Below the pieces are notes generated by a model. The model saw nothing but the letters and a program-made list of their open reading frames with translations. It had not been told where the DNA came from and searched no databases. Of a stretch of 64,000 bases of DNA, positions 36,791-48,487 are shown in pieces; the stretch's first letter is position 1; every line of letters starts with the position of its first letter. The DNA is from Ceratobasidium sp. AG-K (Eukaryota > Basidiomycota > Agaricomycetes > Cantharellales > Ceratobasidiaceae): positions 2,480,001 through 2,544,000 of the forward strand of contig JAWNGF010000003.1 of NCBI GenBank assembly GCA_037039685.1, given 5' to 3'. A program made the position numbers and the translations under genes.

Positions 36791-38855
36791 CTAAGAGTCA
36801 CGCGATCGACTCTGACACTCTAACATATGCGGTTTTACTGGATGCACCCAATCTCTGATCTCGGGTAGTTCGGTAAGTAGTTTCATCGAGACTGGGATTG
36901 TTCGACTCACGCTTGTTGGCACCTCTGACTACAATAGTGCTTCCCAGTGCACCCGTCGCATTCCCAAGCGGACGCGACGTCGGGGATAGGGCATCTCGGA
37001 TATGCGCATTGGAATTTACGAAAATGCACATGCGGCTCAAAGACTTCTCTAAACGCCAGCCAAATGGGCTCCCAGCCTTGCACATATTCTGTGATTGGTT
37101 TGGTTTGGAATACTTTCCATTGAATGTGGAAGCATTCAAGAGTTTTGTACCAGGCTAGGAACGAATCTTCGCTAGGTAGCACTCCTGTTTCTTGCATGAT
37201 CTCGTGGAGCGCTTTTCTAAGTACAGTAAGTGATTCGTGATTCTTCATGGCCGAGAGATCTTGATTGGTTGTGTCGCCTAGTTCGCAGCAAGGGGGATCA
37301 ATAATAATATCGAACGGTTCAGTCTCTCTTACCCAAGCTCGGGATGTCCCCACCGTCAACAGATAGGGGAAAGAGTAAAATGCGGCCCAAAAACTCGAAC
37401 ATGGTTACGTTTGAAGCGACTTTTACAGTGGTTCTAAGCTGCACTCCGGCAGTTTTATCCAAGAGCCTGTAATGTATCCAATGCCAGCTTATATCAGTGA
37501 CCAGATGTACTGGTAATAGACACACATAAAGGTACTCGCCCATAAATAATTGGTATCATGCCAATATTACCTTTGGCAAACGTTATCCATTCGCGGGCCT
37601 TGAATTCGTGAGTGCGCGAGAGGTCAGCAAGTACTTCACCAAATGAGGCCGCGACAAGCCGTGGAAAATCTTTCTCAAAGTTGTTCTGGTTGATATTCAT
37701 GCAGGCGTAGCCAAAGAAGGTGGAACTAAGCGCTGGGCTGAATCGTGGTGTCGCCCTCAGTTTGGCCAAGTAAAGTGTGGTAGTTCTATTGGAATCTTCT
37801 TCATCAACCGCGGACACGTTCCATGCGACGAGTGGTTCCCGAAAGATGGGAGAATACTCTATCTGCCACTCCAAGACCGTGTTGTCATTGTCCTCTGGGC
37901 GCGGCAGTAGTGCATAACGAATCACAAGGTCGTAGAACTGGCTCCAGCATAGCCTTTCCTCCGGACTGGAAGCAGCGCTCGCGGTCATTCAAGGGTAATG
38001 TGCTAATACAAACCATCTTACCTGTTCCCTCCGGTTGATGTGCTGTCCGTCCTGATGGCGTTCTCGGTCAAGATATGCCACGAAGCGTAAAACAACCCAG
38101 TCCATCCTAAGAACCTATCCATCGCCCATTTCCCCATGCGATAAATTCGGTTTCGAGCATGCCACATTTGTTCCATAAGAAAGTGCACGTCTCGGAGATG
38201 ACAGCCGCCAATTGAAGGCAAGCACTCAAATTCCCCAGCTACCGAGGTTTCGTACCAGGCAAAGCTTTGTGCATGCTTGTTGCGTTTGTTGGGGTCCCCA
38301 CCAAAGAAAGAAGCAGTTGCTTCGGCTTCGCGGGTGTAAGCGCTAAATATGTCGGATATGGGCCGATCGTCAGGCGACTCGGCGAGTTCATAGAGAAGGT
38401 CTTCCAGCGAGTTGCCACGTTCGTCTTCAATCGAGTTGCGGCGCAGAGCCAGCTTGGCAATTTCGAGCGACAGTGTGATAACTTGGAGACAGAGAAAGCC
38501 ATACGCGTGATCAAATATCTGACAATATAGCACAGAAGTCCTGTTTCAATGAGGTGTCAAAATCCGGGATGTCGCTTACCCCATTACCATCCTCGCAATA
38601 GGCCCGGAGCAGTTTGATACACGCAGGAAATATGCCGAGGTCAGATGGCTCGAGCAAAACATCAAGGTGCATACACGTAGGGTTCCACTCCATAGCTAGT
38701 ATGGTCTCGAATGTCTCGCATGATACATTTTCTGGATTTGACAGTGACCGGATGGCGAATCGAACATCGCTCTCGGAGGGGTGTAGATATCGACATATAT
38801 CAAAATACTTGGGGTCGAATAGCTCATCCAGTTTCGGACCGTACTTGTCGACCAT
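36791..38855 (-). CDS. MYND-type zinc-finger protein
   Basis: About five exons. The N-terminal 450 or so residues are helical with no recognised domain (e.g. LCLQVITLSLEIAKLALRRN, CWSQFYDLVIRYALLPRPED). The C-terminus is a MYND finger: CAYPRCPIP, CDGCTGKHYCSQRCQQADW, then a histidine and a last cysteine (HPVKPHMLEC) supplied by the final exon after a gtgagt..cag intron. All zinc ligands are present. MYND domains bind proline-rich partners; this architecture, with the finger near the C-terminus, is common in agaricomycete proteins of unknown role. Start: ATG at 38855 (MVDKYGPK). The other frame upstream carries a plausible extension (see findings), so the true N-terminus is uncertain. Confidence 0.75.
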
Positions 38856-38997
38856 ACTCCCAGTAACCCCACGAGAAGACGTATCGCTGCAGTCTCACAG
38901 GCTTGATTCCAAAAAATGGCAACTGGCTTTTCTGTGTCGAGGGTCAAATTTAGGCAAATTTAGAGCATGAGGTCATCGAGGGGGTTTCATATGCATA

Positions 38998-39007
38998 GTC
39001 ACGTGAC
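38998..39007. promoter_or_regulatory. GTCACGTGAC palindrome in a divergent promoter
   Basis: A 10-base perfect palindrome with the CACGTG core bound by bHLH factors of the Cbf1/Pho4 type. It lies in the roughly 395-bp region between the divergent MYND (start 38855) and CUE (start 39251) genes and could act on either. Function is inferred from the motif only. Confidence 0.5.
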
Positions 39008-39250
39008 CCATGCCCCAAGCCGCCGTTTCTGGTTTCCTTCGTCTCGCTACAACGTAGGTATTAGTTATAATAACTTTGAGGCACCATAAATTTGCTTGTG
39101 AATGATTATGGTATCAATGTGGGAGGAGTGAAGTTGGTGTTGGGTAGTTCCATCGGCTGACCTAAGCTGGTGACATCAACTAGTGATCGACCAGAATCAG
39201 CTTGTTCCACACCAACCACTTCGATATTCAACCCCACGCACACTTGAATC

Positions 39251-41282
39251 ATGGCGGATAACCTGCGAGCCACCCATTCGAGCGAAACCTCTATGCAGTC
39301 GCCCGAGTTCCACACTCCTCCCCCGCCTCCTGGTGACCCTCCGGCAACGACTTTCACAGACGCTCAAACTTCTACACAAGTACAAGTTGAACCACCAACT
39401 AGCTCTCTTCCTCAAAGCTCAGTGTTACCTACGACTCACGAGCCACAAGTATCGGCGGCCGCGCCAAGTGTAAACCCATTCAGTGACGCCACAGCACCAG
39501 CACAGCCCGTTGAACAACAAGCACCACCGCAGCATCCGGACAGGCCGTTGCCCTTGGGCGGTCTAACCGACACTCCTCTGCACAGCGAGCCGGCCCCTAT
39601 TTTACCGCCGCGACCTGTAGCTCAGCCCGAACCTCAATCCCAAGTTCTCCCACCACCTCGCGCGTCATTTGACCAGCCCATTCCTGACCATCCTGCCATG
39701 CGTCAATCCTCACTTGGACGAGTTCAATCTCCTGGCCAGACGATCCAGCATGTCGCAGTGACGCCTGTACAACCTCAACCCATTGCGCCTCCACCTCAAG
39801 CTCCAGTCTTGGATTCAAATGCTCAGACACTCGAGTCCGATCCCGCGATTGCCTCATTACACGCCATGTTCCCAGATTTTGATTTGCTTGTAATCCAGTC
39901 GGTACTCGAAGCAACCGGAGGTGACAAGGATCAGGCCGTCGATAGCCTACTCTCAATGAGTGATCCTGAATATGCACAGGCCCAGCCTCAGGCAGCAACA
40001 GCACCGGCCGCGGCCACTGGACTTGGCGTTGGAACCGGAAACCAAGGCCGTCAGCCAGTGCGTATTCTCATCTTATCGTCGCTAAGGATGCCGTAATCTG
40101 ACATCAATCAGACCCAGACAGAATTAGATGAGGAATTTGCCCGCAGGCTGATGCTTGAGGAAGAGCAGCAAGCCAATGCGAGCGCTTGGCCACCCGCGGG
40201 CGGCCAGTATCCAGGCACTGTCCCGTACCAACAATATCAACCTCGTCGTAGTGGCGAGCACCAGCGTCCTCAAAACGTCGGAGCTGGTGGTGGAGCTGGA
40301 GCTGGATTCAGTGACATGGCTGGCGATTTGCAGCAACAGTTCAGGAACTTTATCGGCGGAAACTCCGCTCGACGGGCACCGGCCCCTGGTGCACAAGCTC
40401 AAGCTCAAGGCGGAGGAGCAGCAGGTGGAGCTGGATACCAAGATCAATTTAACAAAATTGCGGATAGTCAGTTTCGTTATTTGCTTAGACCTCGCACAAT
40501 CTGACTTGGATAAACTAGCCGGCAAGAAGACTTTGAATACTATTTTCAACAAGGTTAAACAGAAGATGGAGGAATTCGACAACAGGCACCCGTACGTCTC
40601 GGAGGTTAGGCACTCGGATTGTACTGATATCGCGTCGAAATAGGTCCGATACCCAGAACATGAATCATCCCCAGCAATCTGGCCACTGGAGCAACTGGCA
40701 GGCACCTCCTGCGGCCCAGCAGCATGTTCCAACCTACGCACAATCTCCTGCACCACAGCAATATGCGCCCCCCGCACGATCTCCGTCTCCACCTGCACAC
40801 CATGGTGCACTTAACAGCAACCCATACGGTATCCCCCCGAGCACGACTTCGGCGAACCCAAACCTAAACACGAATGCGGGTGCTGAGAGCACACTTCCTG
40901 CGAGTAGCGGCAGATGGCAATATCAGCCCGAACAGCCCGAGACACTGCCGCCTCCCCCTGCTCCTACCGCTGCAACTGGCACCACCGAAGAGCCAAGGCG
41001 AAGCGTTGATGCTAGTGAGTCGAATAAAAAATTGAGGGGATGTTTTATTGACTAGAAAATCTATTTAGCTCGACTGGGTTTGCTTCCTAAGCGTCCGGTA
41101 TCGTTGATGGATGTAAACGCCAATACTCGGTCGGCTCAGCCACCGGCCCAAACTCACGCTCAAGATAGCGACAATGAATGTGAGTGTGCCTCTGCATCTA
41201 CTTCTCTCCTTTCTAACGGCCGTCTTCTGTAGCTTTGGAATACGTCGACCGTCCTATGCCTGGTTCGATGGCGCGGCCGTAA
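39251..41282 (+). CDS. CUE-domain ubiquitin-binding protein, Cue5-like
   Basis: Proline/glutamine-rich protein with one CUE domain at about residues 198-240 (IASLHAMFPDFDLLVIQSVL .. KDQAVDSLLSMSD), containing the MFP and C-terminal LL motifs that bind ubiquitin. A short helix follows (DEEFARRLMLEEEQQAN), then glycine/alanine and proline-rich tracts and a helical stretch (KKTLNTIFNKVKQKMEEFDN). This matches fungal Cue5, which links ubiquitinated aggregates to Atg8 in autophagy; an Atg8-interacting motif would lie near the C-terminus (candidate SLEYVDRP), not proven. About six exons; stop TAA at 41280-41282. Diverges from the MYND gene. Confidence 0.82.
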
Positions 41283-41631
41283 TCAGGTCCGAGCGTTGGC
41301 AGCAAATCATCAGGAGCATATACCCTAAACGCCGAAGTGTATTCTACTAATTATGTAGCATCCATAATGTTTGAGATACAGTTGTGATGAATTATGTACG
41401 GGCTTGAATGAACAGATGGGATAGACGATTGCCGGGCGCTTGATGACTGTAACGGTGTTACCTGACATCCGAGTGCCTGCTGTCCACAAGCGCCGTCAGC
41501 TTTGAACAAGCCACGCCCTCATCACATGAGTCCTAACAGATTTTCTCTCCTATTTTGACCAGATTGATCTAAGGAGACACACTTGCTATTTCTCAAATCC
41601 AATTTCCTAACCTGAAGTGCCGATTGTCAAC
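41283..41631. other. Intergenic between the CUE gene and F-box copy 3
   Basis: 3' flank of the CUE gene and promoter of the F-box gene. No other feature recognised. Confidence 0.5.
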
Positions 41632-42925
41632 ATGCGCAGCAATGGAAGCCGTGTCGTAGAAGTACCTGAACTTTTATCATCGGTGGCATTGCAGCTGGGC
41701 AACTGGAACTGTCTTCGGCTTATGCTAGTTTCTAAATACTGTTTTCGTTCAGTTGCACCGATCGTTTGGCGGACCGTTCCAAGACTTGATTTTCTACTCC
41801 GGCTCATAAAGGATACAACCGTCGAGTACCACAGGCCCACAGACTCAGACCCGGGTGTGCATTCCCAACACAAAGATATTGTGAGTCACTTCCCGTTGGG
41901 ACTGTTTGGTTTAGTCAACTTTGTGTTTGCACCAGATAATTACATTACCCCCCGAACTGGATCTTACTCGCTTTGATATTTATGCTCCCTGGATCCACAA
42001 TCTCGAACTTTTTGACGAGACTCATGTACACTTACTTAACATTGAACCTCTCCTGCAACTCGTTACTGAACAGCAGCTTTTCCCCAATCTGCGACACCTC
42101 ACTGCATATACTGGGGCCCCAATCCCTAGCGACGAAGCACTACAGTGTATTAATTTGTTCCTCTCTCCAGCGTTGACCGAGATTCGAACTATCTTCCACA
42201 GCAAGGGATTTCCGCCACACATACAGCCAGCCTCGGTTCCGGAACTTCTCCAAAAAGTGCTCGTGACTTGTCCCCAAATTCGAGCCCTAGAGTTCTATCC
42301 CCAGAGTTTAGAATTGCAATCAATCGGCAACGGCTTGGCCAGATACTATAGCCCTAACCACGAGTACCACACCACCCTAGCTTCATTAGCAAACCTTCGT
42401 TCGCTGGCCAGTACCCTGTGTATCCTCCAACCCGAGAATTTTAGCGCCCTGGGAAATCTACCTCATCTCGAATCGCTCTCCATACGTGGTTATCTGGGAG
42501 ACCAACCCGTCCTTCGCAGAAGTCTATCAGTACCCGATACGTGGTTCCCAAGTCTCAAGGAGTTGCACCTACACGAGGTGCACCCTGCCGATATTACAAC
42601 TATATGGAGCCAACACCAGATCGTTCGCAAACTTACCTCTGCTTCTATCCACTGTGATCCCTCTGCACCTGCCAATTTTAATGGTTGGCCCGAGAACGGA
42701 AACGAATGGATCGGACAGTTTATACTGAAGCTTCCTCGGCTGAGTCCCCATCTGAAAGAATTTAGACTCAAAGCGCAAGACGAAGACGGGACAGTGTTTG
42801 TGCTTTCTCCAGCCGCTCGTGCTGCTATACGTGAACTAGGCATTAGGAATTTTGAGCTCGAAGCGGCCAGTGACGTTGATGACGATTATGTCGATGACGA
42901 AGACGACGAGGACTGGGTATTGTAG
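41632..42925 (+). CDS. F-box protein with leucine-rich C-terminal region, copy 3
   Basis: Paralogue of the gene at 9545. Exons 41632-41880 and 41936-42925 give 412 residues; the single 55-bp intron is at the same place. The F-box region reads VPELLSSVALQLGNWNCLRL and LVSKYCFRSVAPIVWRTVPR. The leucine-rich part includes LFPNLRHLTAYTG, LANLRSLASTLCIL, LPHLESLSIRGY and FPSLKELHLHEV. It ends in an acidic tail (DVDDDYVDDEDDEDWVL). The start was chosen to match the paralogue; the frame also contains an upstream CTG/ATG-free extension that is not counted. No stop inside. Expected role: substrate receptor of an SCF ligase, target unknown. Confidence 0.82.
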
Positions 42926-43293
42926 GCTGTATTCTAGTCTATGGCTAATTCAGATCGAAGTCAGGCCAGCGTTCTGTCTGGAGCACTGTGGATGGTATCG
43001 AACTAAACGGATAGGTTGAGCATTGATCAGTTGATTAACTAGTCCTGTGGTGACTACCTGGTGGTTTCCGTCACCGGTATTAACTCCAGCGACTGATACT
43101 AACCTCCCAGGCGAACCAATGTAACTAATACATTCGTTGAATAATACGAAAGGTAATAGCCAGAGTAACTGATATGCGTATATTGGTGACTGCATTTACT
43201 ATACTATATCGTGCACACCAATATCGAGAGCCCGCTCGGAAGTAAATATAAGTAAATTAAGATGTTCAACCGTATGGTTTATCCTGTTGGAGC
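42926..43293. other. Intergenic between convergent genes
   Basis: 3' flanks of F-box copy 3 and the GIY-YIG gene. Nothing else recognised. Confidence 0.5.
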
Positions 43294-44937
43294 TACTCCC
43301 AGCTGATCGAGGAAAGGGAGTCCCCAAAGACGGTGACAAACCTCCCCCACCTCTCTATGATAGGCAAGACAACATTTTCCCATTCCTTCCCTGTCATATC
43401 GTGGCCGGGGATTCGCTTTAGTTTGAATATCTCGCGGTGTGTTATCCCACCTACGTTTCAAACCGTCCAGGATGTTAGGATATTCACAGCTCTAGGGATG
43501 GATGCGGCTTACAGTTTGAGCAGAGTTTCCCCCCAGGTTTTGGTCCTTCGGGTGGCCGTGGTATGTCTGGCACCTCGCCCGAGTTGACTCTGCCCAGTGC
43601 CAGTGCTGTGGTACTCTGTTCTGCGAACCCTTTCAAAAGGTGAACGGAGTTGCGGGCAATATCACCCAACTCCAATAGAACCAGTTCTAAATGGAGAAAA
43701 CATCAGTTAACTCGGCCAAGCAAGTTCGAATACCCACTTACTTTCAACTTTGTGACAATACTTTCCCTCTGGTCCAAGGTTAGAATGGTCAATGTAAGAC
43801 TTGGTCGAGGCGGTGTAGGACATTGAACTATTTCGGTCAATGTTCCCCGGCCACCATCCACGCTCCCTCATCCCATCTCCGTGAAAACACCCTGCACATG
43901 CCTTTCGGCGCTGGGGCAATCTAGCTTCACCTTTACCAGAGCCCGCACGTCCCACTTTTATGGTAAATGGGTTCAAATCTCCGGAGTCCCCAAGCGTGGG
44001 CACTATGAAGATGTCTTATGAGTTTCTGAAGCGCCTCAGGGATAACCTCATACCAAGACGCTCGTAAGCATAAATGTAACCAGGCTCGTCGGATTCGGTA
44101 GGCAGCTCTCTCATCGCCTCGCGCAACTCTTTTTGCGTTTTGGCTTGTAAATAGCTTGGTATCCATTCTACGGATGTGATTAGAGGGTAGTGTCCAGGTG
44201 TGCCTTCGACTCGGAATTCATGAGGTACGTACCGGAGTAGTAAACTCGAAGCTGGCCGCCAGACTGCGTCCTTGAAAGCACAGGCTTCGACTCCGGAAAT
44301 ACAGCGGGTATCTTTTGACGGGGACTCGGCGACTTTCTGTGGCTGTGGCATTGCCAGTCTTCGAATCGGCCTGTCGTCGAACGCTGGCAGGGGCTTCCCT
44401 GCTTGGTCGGAGCAGAACACAGTGTCTGAGGAGAGCGAGCTGGTGGAGATGGAAGGAAAGATGATGCCGGCTCCGAGTGAGAGCGATGGTTAGTTTGGCT
44501 TGGATTGGCGCGGGGGGCCCGTGGAGGGGCGGGACTTGAAGAACGGCGATATCCTCGAACATCAGCACCGGAGTGAGCCGACGCGTCCGAATCATACGAC
44601 GTTTCGTACTTCTGTGTCTCGCCCTGCTGGAACGATCCCCTACGACGGGGAGGTGTCGTATTGTTCGGGCTAGATGATTATGCAGATTGTAAGCACAACG
44701 AGGCTCCTGCCTAGTAAAACACACATCTTACCCGCGGTCCTTCACTGTTTCTTCGCTGATATTAAGCGAATAGACTCCTTCTACTAGTTGCTTTATGTCT
44801 ATTTCAGGCTTGCACCTAGGGAACGTAAAATCGAATTTGGCGTCTAGCCAACGACTGGGGTCGAATTTAGTGTCTTGCCAGTGACTGGAGGCGGCTGTCG
44901 AAGCACACGTCCCGGAGTTCGCAGGGTTAGAAAACAT
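43294..44937 (-). CDS. GIY-YIG (T5orf172-type) domain protein with frameshifted 3' end
   Basis: Starts MFSNPANSGTCASTAASSHW. A serine/proline-rich region (RRRGSFQQGETQKYETSYDS) follows, then a Cys/His knuckle (LCSAPTKQGSPCQR, QCHSH), EWIPSYLQAKTQKELREAM, the GIY-YIG start GYIYAYERL, and, after a gtatga..tag intron, TIKVGRAG, GWWPGNID and KYCHKVE, the hallmarks of the T5orf172 branch of GIY-YIG nucleases. A zinc-ribbon CSNCGITHREIFKLKRIPG comes next. The frame then runs to a stop at 43355-43357, while the expected continuation EWENVVLPIIERWGRFVTVF lies one frame over and ends at 43294. So there is a one-base frame change near 43385, either a mutation or a sequence error. Known fungal relatives have no assigned role. 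Confidence 0.7.
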
Positions 44938-45029
44938 TTCTCGAGTGGCTATCCAGTAGCTAGAGGGTAGTTGAGAGATGCCGCCATCTCATACGCCGCA
45001 CGAAATTTAAGACGGTCAACCGACTTCTC
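44938..45029. other. Upstream flank of the GIY-YIG gene
   Basis: Presumed promoter; nothing else seen. Confidence 0.35.
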
Positions 45030-45345
45030 CCCAAGTGCCTCCAAGCAACTCTGATTTCGTTAAGGTTAGCACATCTGGCGTGTAACACATGCACAACTCC
45101 GCCGCATTCCGTGTATTGCCTAATCTGTCAGCACATCAAGTGCAGCACAGCTACCGAGCATGGTTGGATCAGGCAACGGCGACAAAGAGCTTGGAGACAT
45201 ATTTTGTATCAGGTGGCAGAAGAGTCACGGAATGCCATTTTAAGGGAGTGGCAAGTATTCTTTCAGGCACAAACTTCCCAGCGAACCCTCTTGACTCGGG
45301 CTTGAAGCTGATATTGATGGGATGCGAAGAGGATTATATTTAATA
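45030..45345. repeat. Imperfect tandem repeat, unit A
   Basis: Degenerate direct copy of 45366-45665. Shared anchors include CCAAGCAACTCTG, CAGGCAACG, TTGGAGACA and the TTTTTCAGG/TTCTTTCAGG stretch. Open frames are short and not conserved between units. Possibly the remains of a duplicated gene. Confidence 0.6.
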
Positions 45346-45365
45346 GATGCTTCGTCCAGCATCTC

Positions 45366-45665
45366 CCTGAGTGTTTCCAAGCAACTCTGGTCTCGTTAAA
45401 ACTACCATATCTGGCCCGTAACCCATGAGGAAACTGATAACATTCCGGAAACTATCTAGCCGGGCATTATGTTAGATGCCTCAGAGTTACTGGAATGTCA
45501 GTTGAACCAGGCAACGCCATGGGAGTTTGGAGACACATTTTTGTGTCACATGACGGAAATGTTACCACAATCCCTAAAGGGGTATAGCAGGCATTTTTTC
45601 AGGGAAGCGAATCCACTTGGCTCGGCTTTCACACTGCACTTGACCGGAAGGCAGTGAAGATCATT
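45366..45665. repeat. Imperfect tandem repeat, unit B
   Basis: Second unit of the pair. A related start (TCTCTAAGCGACACTGGCCTCGTT) recurs near 63747, so the sequence is dispersed as well as tandem. Confidence 0.6.
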
Positions 45666-46334
45666 AAATTAATGGATCAACGGCTAAGGTGAGACACCGT
45701 TGCATAACGATGCGTGGGATCCTGATAGCCGACATTCATACACATCGATATCTCGGTAGTCCCCGCCCGCATCGGCTTTCCGAGAAACTAGCGGTAGGCG
45801 GCATAGCCACGATGAAGAACTATTATGCGCGTTTGAACGGACGTCTCATTGATATTCCCGGGCAGGGGAAAACCCAAGCTACCGGAAGTGTTTAGCCGTT
45901 TCTATCTGCGGCTCGAGCTTTAATAGGGAAAGCTGAAAAGGAGTTTAATAGGCTTGTCGCTGAGAAATAGTATGAATGCGCATAGATAAATGTCTGAGAC
46001 TACCTGAAACACACAGAGGTGGCTTGCCTGACGTCATGACGCACGAAGCATGTGGGCTACACTCACTCCCGTGGTCCAGCGAGTTACAGCCATATTATTG
46101 TGCAGTCGTCAGGAATACGAAGTTTATCGGCATAGTCATTAGATCCTCTTTGTCCTTCATAGAATCCGTTGACCCATAGGCGCTAGTCGGAGTTTCTCGA
46201 AGACCCTGGGCGGAGAAACGGTGTTTCGCTGAATTCGTGACCAGCCTGAGGGCTCGGAGGTGATAACCGTGGGTAATTTATTACTAATAGCGCACGGGAT
46301 CGGTTCAGTATACAATGTGCTACTTTATTCGCAG
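45666..46334. other. Intergenic, no gene recognised
   Basis: Only short frames; no match to the surrounding repeats noted. Confidence 0.45.
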
Positions 46335-48174
46335 TTACAGCTCGCTATAATCCAGTCCATCCAACCATAGCTTGAATGCCTGCACATTCGCCCACATTCG
46401 GAGCGTATGCTTGTGCGTCACCGTCAACCTAGGGCCCGTATTGTCTCCATTCAGTCCGATTAGCCGATCTGCGCCCGGTCCGCAAACATCCCCATCGGTG
46501 GTAATAACTAACAGCCGTTTCTCGGGATTGACCCGCAAGACTCTGAGCTCCATCTTGATGTTCACCTCCTCAGCGCAACGGGCGAATGTTTTAAAGGCAT
46601 CAGATCCTAGAGCCTTGGGAGCAGACCGACTTAAAGGCTGATTTTCTAGTTGGCGAGCGAGCTGGACCACCAACGCTGCGGCGGGCATGTTACTCCCAAA
46701 AACCTGAACTGCGTCCAACTTCCACCCCTCGTATCCTCCTGCACACTCGACCAAAGACCGAAATCGAGACTCGTATTCCGAAGCATTGAAATCGATTGCC
46801 CCACCACAGAGTCGGATCCGATCGTCCGTTCGTCCGAGATGCACGTATGCGACCTCGTTCGATGACCCAGTGACTACTTCACGGAGAATGTCTTTCGAGT
46901 TGAATGCGAGTTCGCCGTGATGCGGTCCTCCGCCAGGGAATGGTTCTACATCCAGTGGGACCCCCCCGTAAGCCAGGAGATGTGCAAACCACGGGGAGGT
47001 GGAGGCTGAATACCAGAGCTCAACCTCGCGGGAGCCGTCTGGGCGGCGGTGAGTAAGTGGATTAACCAAAGGCGGAGGAAGATCGGGAAATGGGCGGAGT
47101 AGATCGTATGGTGCGCACGGCGTGTATAGAATTCGACTGAACTCAGAGGACCCAAGCGTGTTCTATGAGGCTGATAGTGAGATCCATGCACTGAAACGCG
47201 GAGCCATGTACTAACCGTTAGGGGCAAATTAGACTTCTCAAATAATTGCAACGTAGACTCATCGATCGCTGATCCGCTCACGCTGACCGAGTACATGTCT
47301 TTTAAAACTTGAGTGTGGGTACCATCGACAAGGGTTTCTCGAACCAAGTACGTGCAGCTTATTGTTCCCCCAGCATCTAACCCCTTCACCCATGTAATGA
47401 ACTCGTCGGGCGAAAGATTGTCTGGATCCATGATGGGTGCAAGCGCAAGTGGTGTGGCTGTCGAGAGATGAACAAAGAAATGTCGGTAGAAGTTTTGCCA
47501 AAAGGGTGGGCTAACCATGAGGCGAGGATGGGTGTAAATCGTCCTTTGGTTAGGGCACTGTGAACGCATCGAAGCAAGATGGTTATGGCAATTGAGCTCA
47601 TGACCAATGGTGTAAAAGTAGAGCGAAAATTTGAGTGGTTTAGGGACGCTGGTTGTCCCCGAAGACTGGAGGATAAGGGCGGGGGTGGGTCTACGAGGAG
47701 CGGGCCATGGCAAAGCTGATCTGGCTATTTAGGATATATACTTCAGCCAAGTAGCACTCAAGATCTCGTAGATTGGGGTCCATACCTGCACTCTGCCTTT
47801 CAGTCTCCACAAGTCGATGAGCGTACTCATCTTCAGGCAGCTCTATCATCTTCCCAGCAAATTTCTCCGTGCGTTCACGAACCCAGGTTTCGTCCATCCC
47901 GAAATGAAGCACGCATTGACACCCCGAGAGCACAAGGTTGGCATCGATGACGGGCCCGTCTAGGCTCGTGGAGAGGTACTGAACTGTGCATCCAAGCGCC
48001 CAGAAGGCGAGAAAGTGGAACAGGGCATAGACGGAGGGCCGCACAAGAATGCAAACTGTCATGCCTGGCCCTGGGGCTGAAAGTGGCCCTTGTGGTTGCT
48101 GGCGAAGAACCTTGGACAGCTTGGCTTCCCATCGGGCGGCCAGGTGGGGCACAATCAAGCGTGCCTCGGCACAT
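46335..48174 (-). pseudogene. Adenylate-forming (AMP-binding) enzyme, 3' part of a gene split by a transposon
   Basis: Main part of an NRPS-like adenylation domain protein, which would activate a carboxylic acid as an acyl-AMP. After GMTVCILVRPSVYALFHFLA comes the ATP-binding loop LILQSSGTTSVPKPL, then PPFWQNFYRHFFVHLS, YGGVPLDVEPFPG and the hinge GRTDDRIRLCGGAIDFNASE. It ends LWLDGLDYSEL at 46335. No carrier or reductase domain follows. Two introns fit (donor gtatgg after AGTGCAG near 47790; donor gttagt near 47218). The frame is open but has no start: its first bases continue, in frame, from 54378-54574 on the far side of the 48175-54377 transposon. Broken by that insertion. Confidence 0.82.
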
Positions 48175-48487
48175 CTCTGGTGTAACCTCATATACCAAAA
48201 TTTTCGTTGAACTTGACCTTTTTTCGGATTTCGGGATGATTTCTACCGTTTTCGCATTTTTGGTATTGCTAAAAATCGGTACAGATCATATCCGAGACTT
48301 AAAACCAAACACCCATGCAGATTTTTGGTATGATCCATACTGAAAATTGGGATCGATAGATTGATCGACTTGAGTTTTCAAATTATATATAATTTATACC
48401 AATAGATACGATCCTACAATTGTGGTCAAGACAGTAGAAAAGTGGGATAGAAGTGAGTTCGTGTGCATGGTTGTCGTCCAACGGGAA

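Noticed and set aside
38696..38947. 83-codon minus frame as a separate gene
   Set aside because: It begins at a non-ATG codon and most of it is the shifted reading of the MYND gene; only its first part is of interest, reported as a finding.
45030..45665. Tandem units as a CRISPR-like array
   Set aside because: Only two long, diverged units with no short repeat-spacer pattern, and the genome is eukaryotic.
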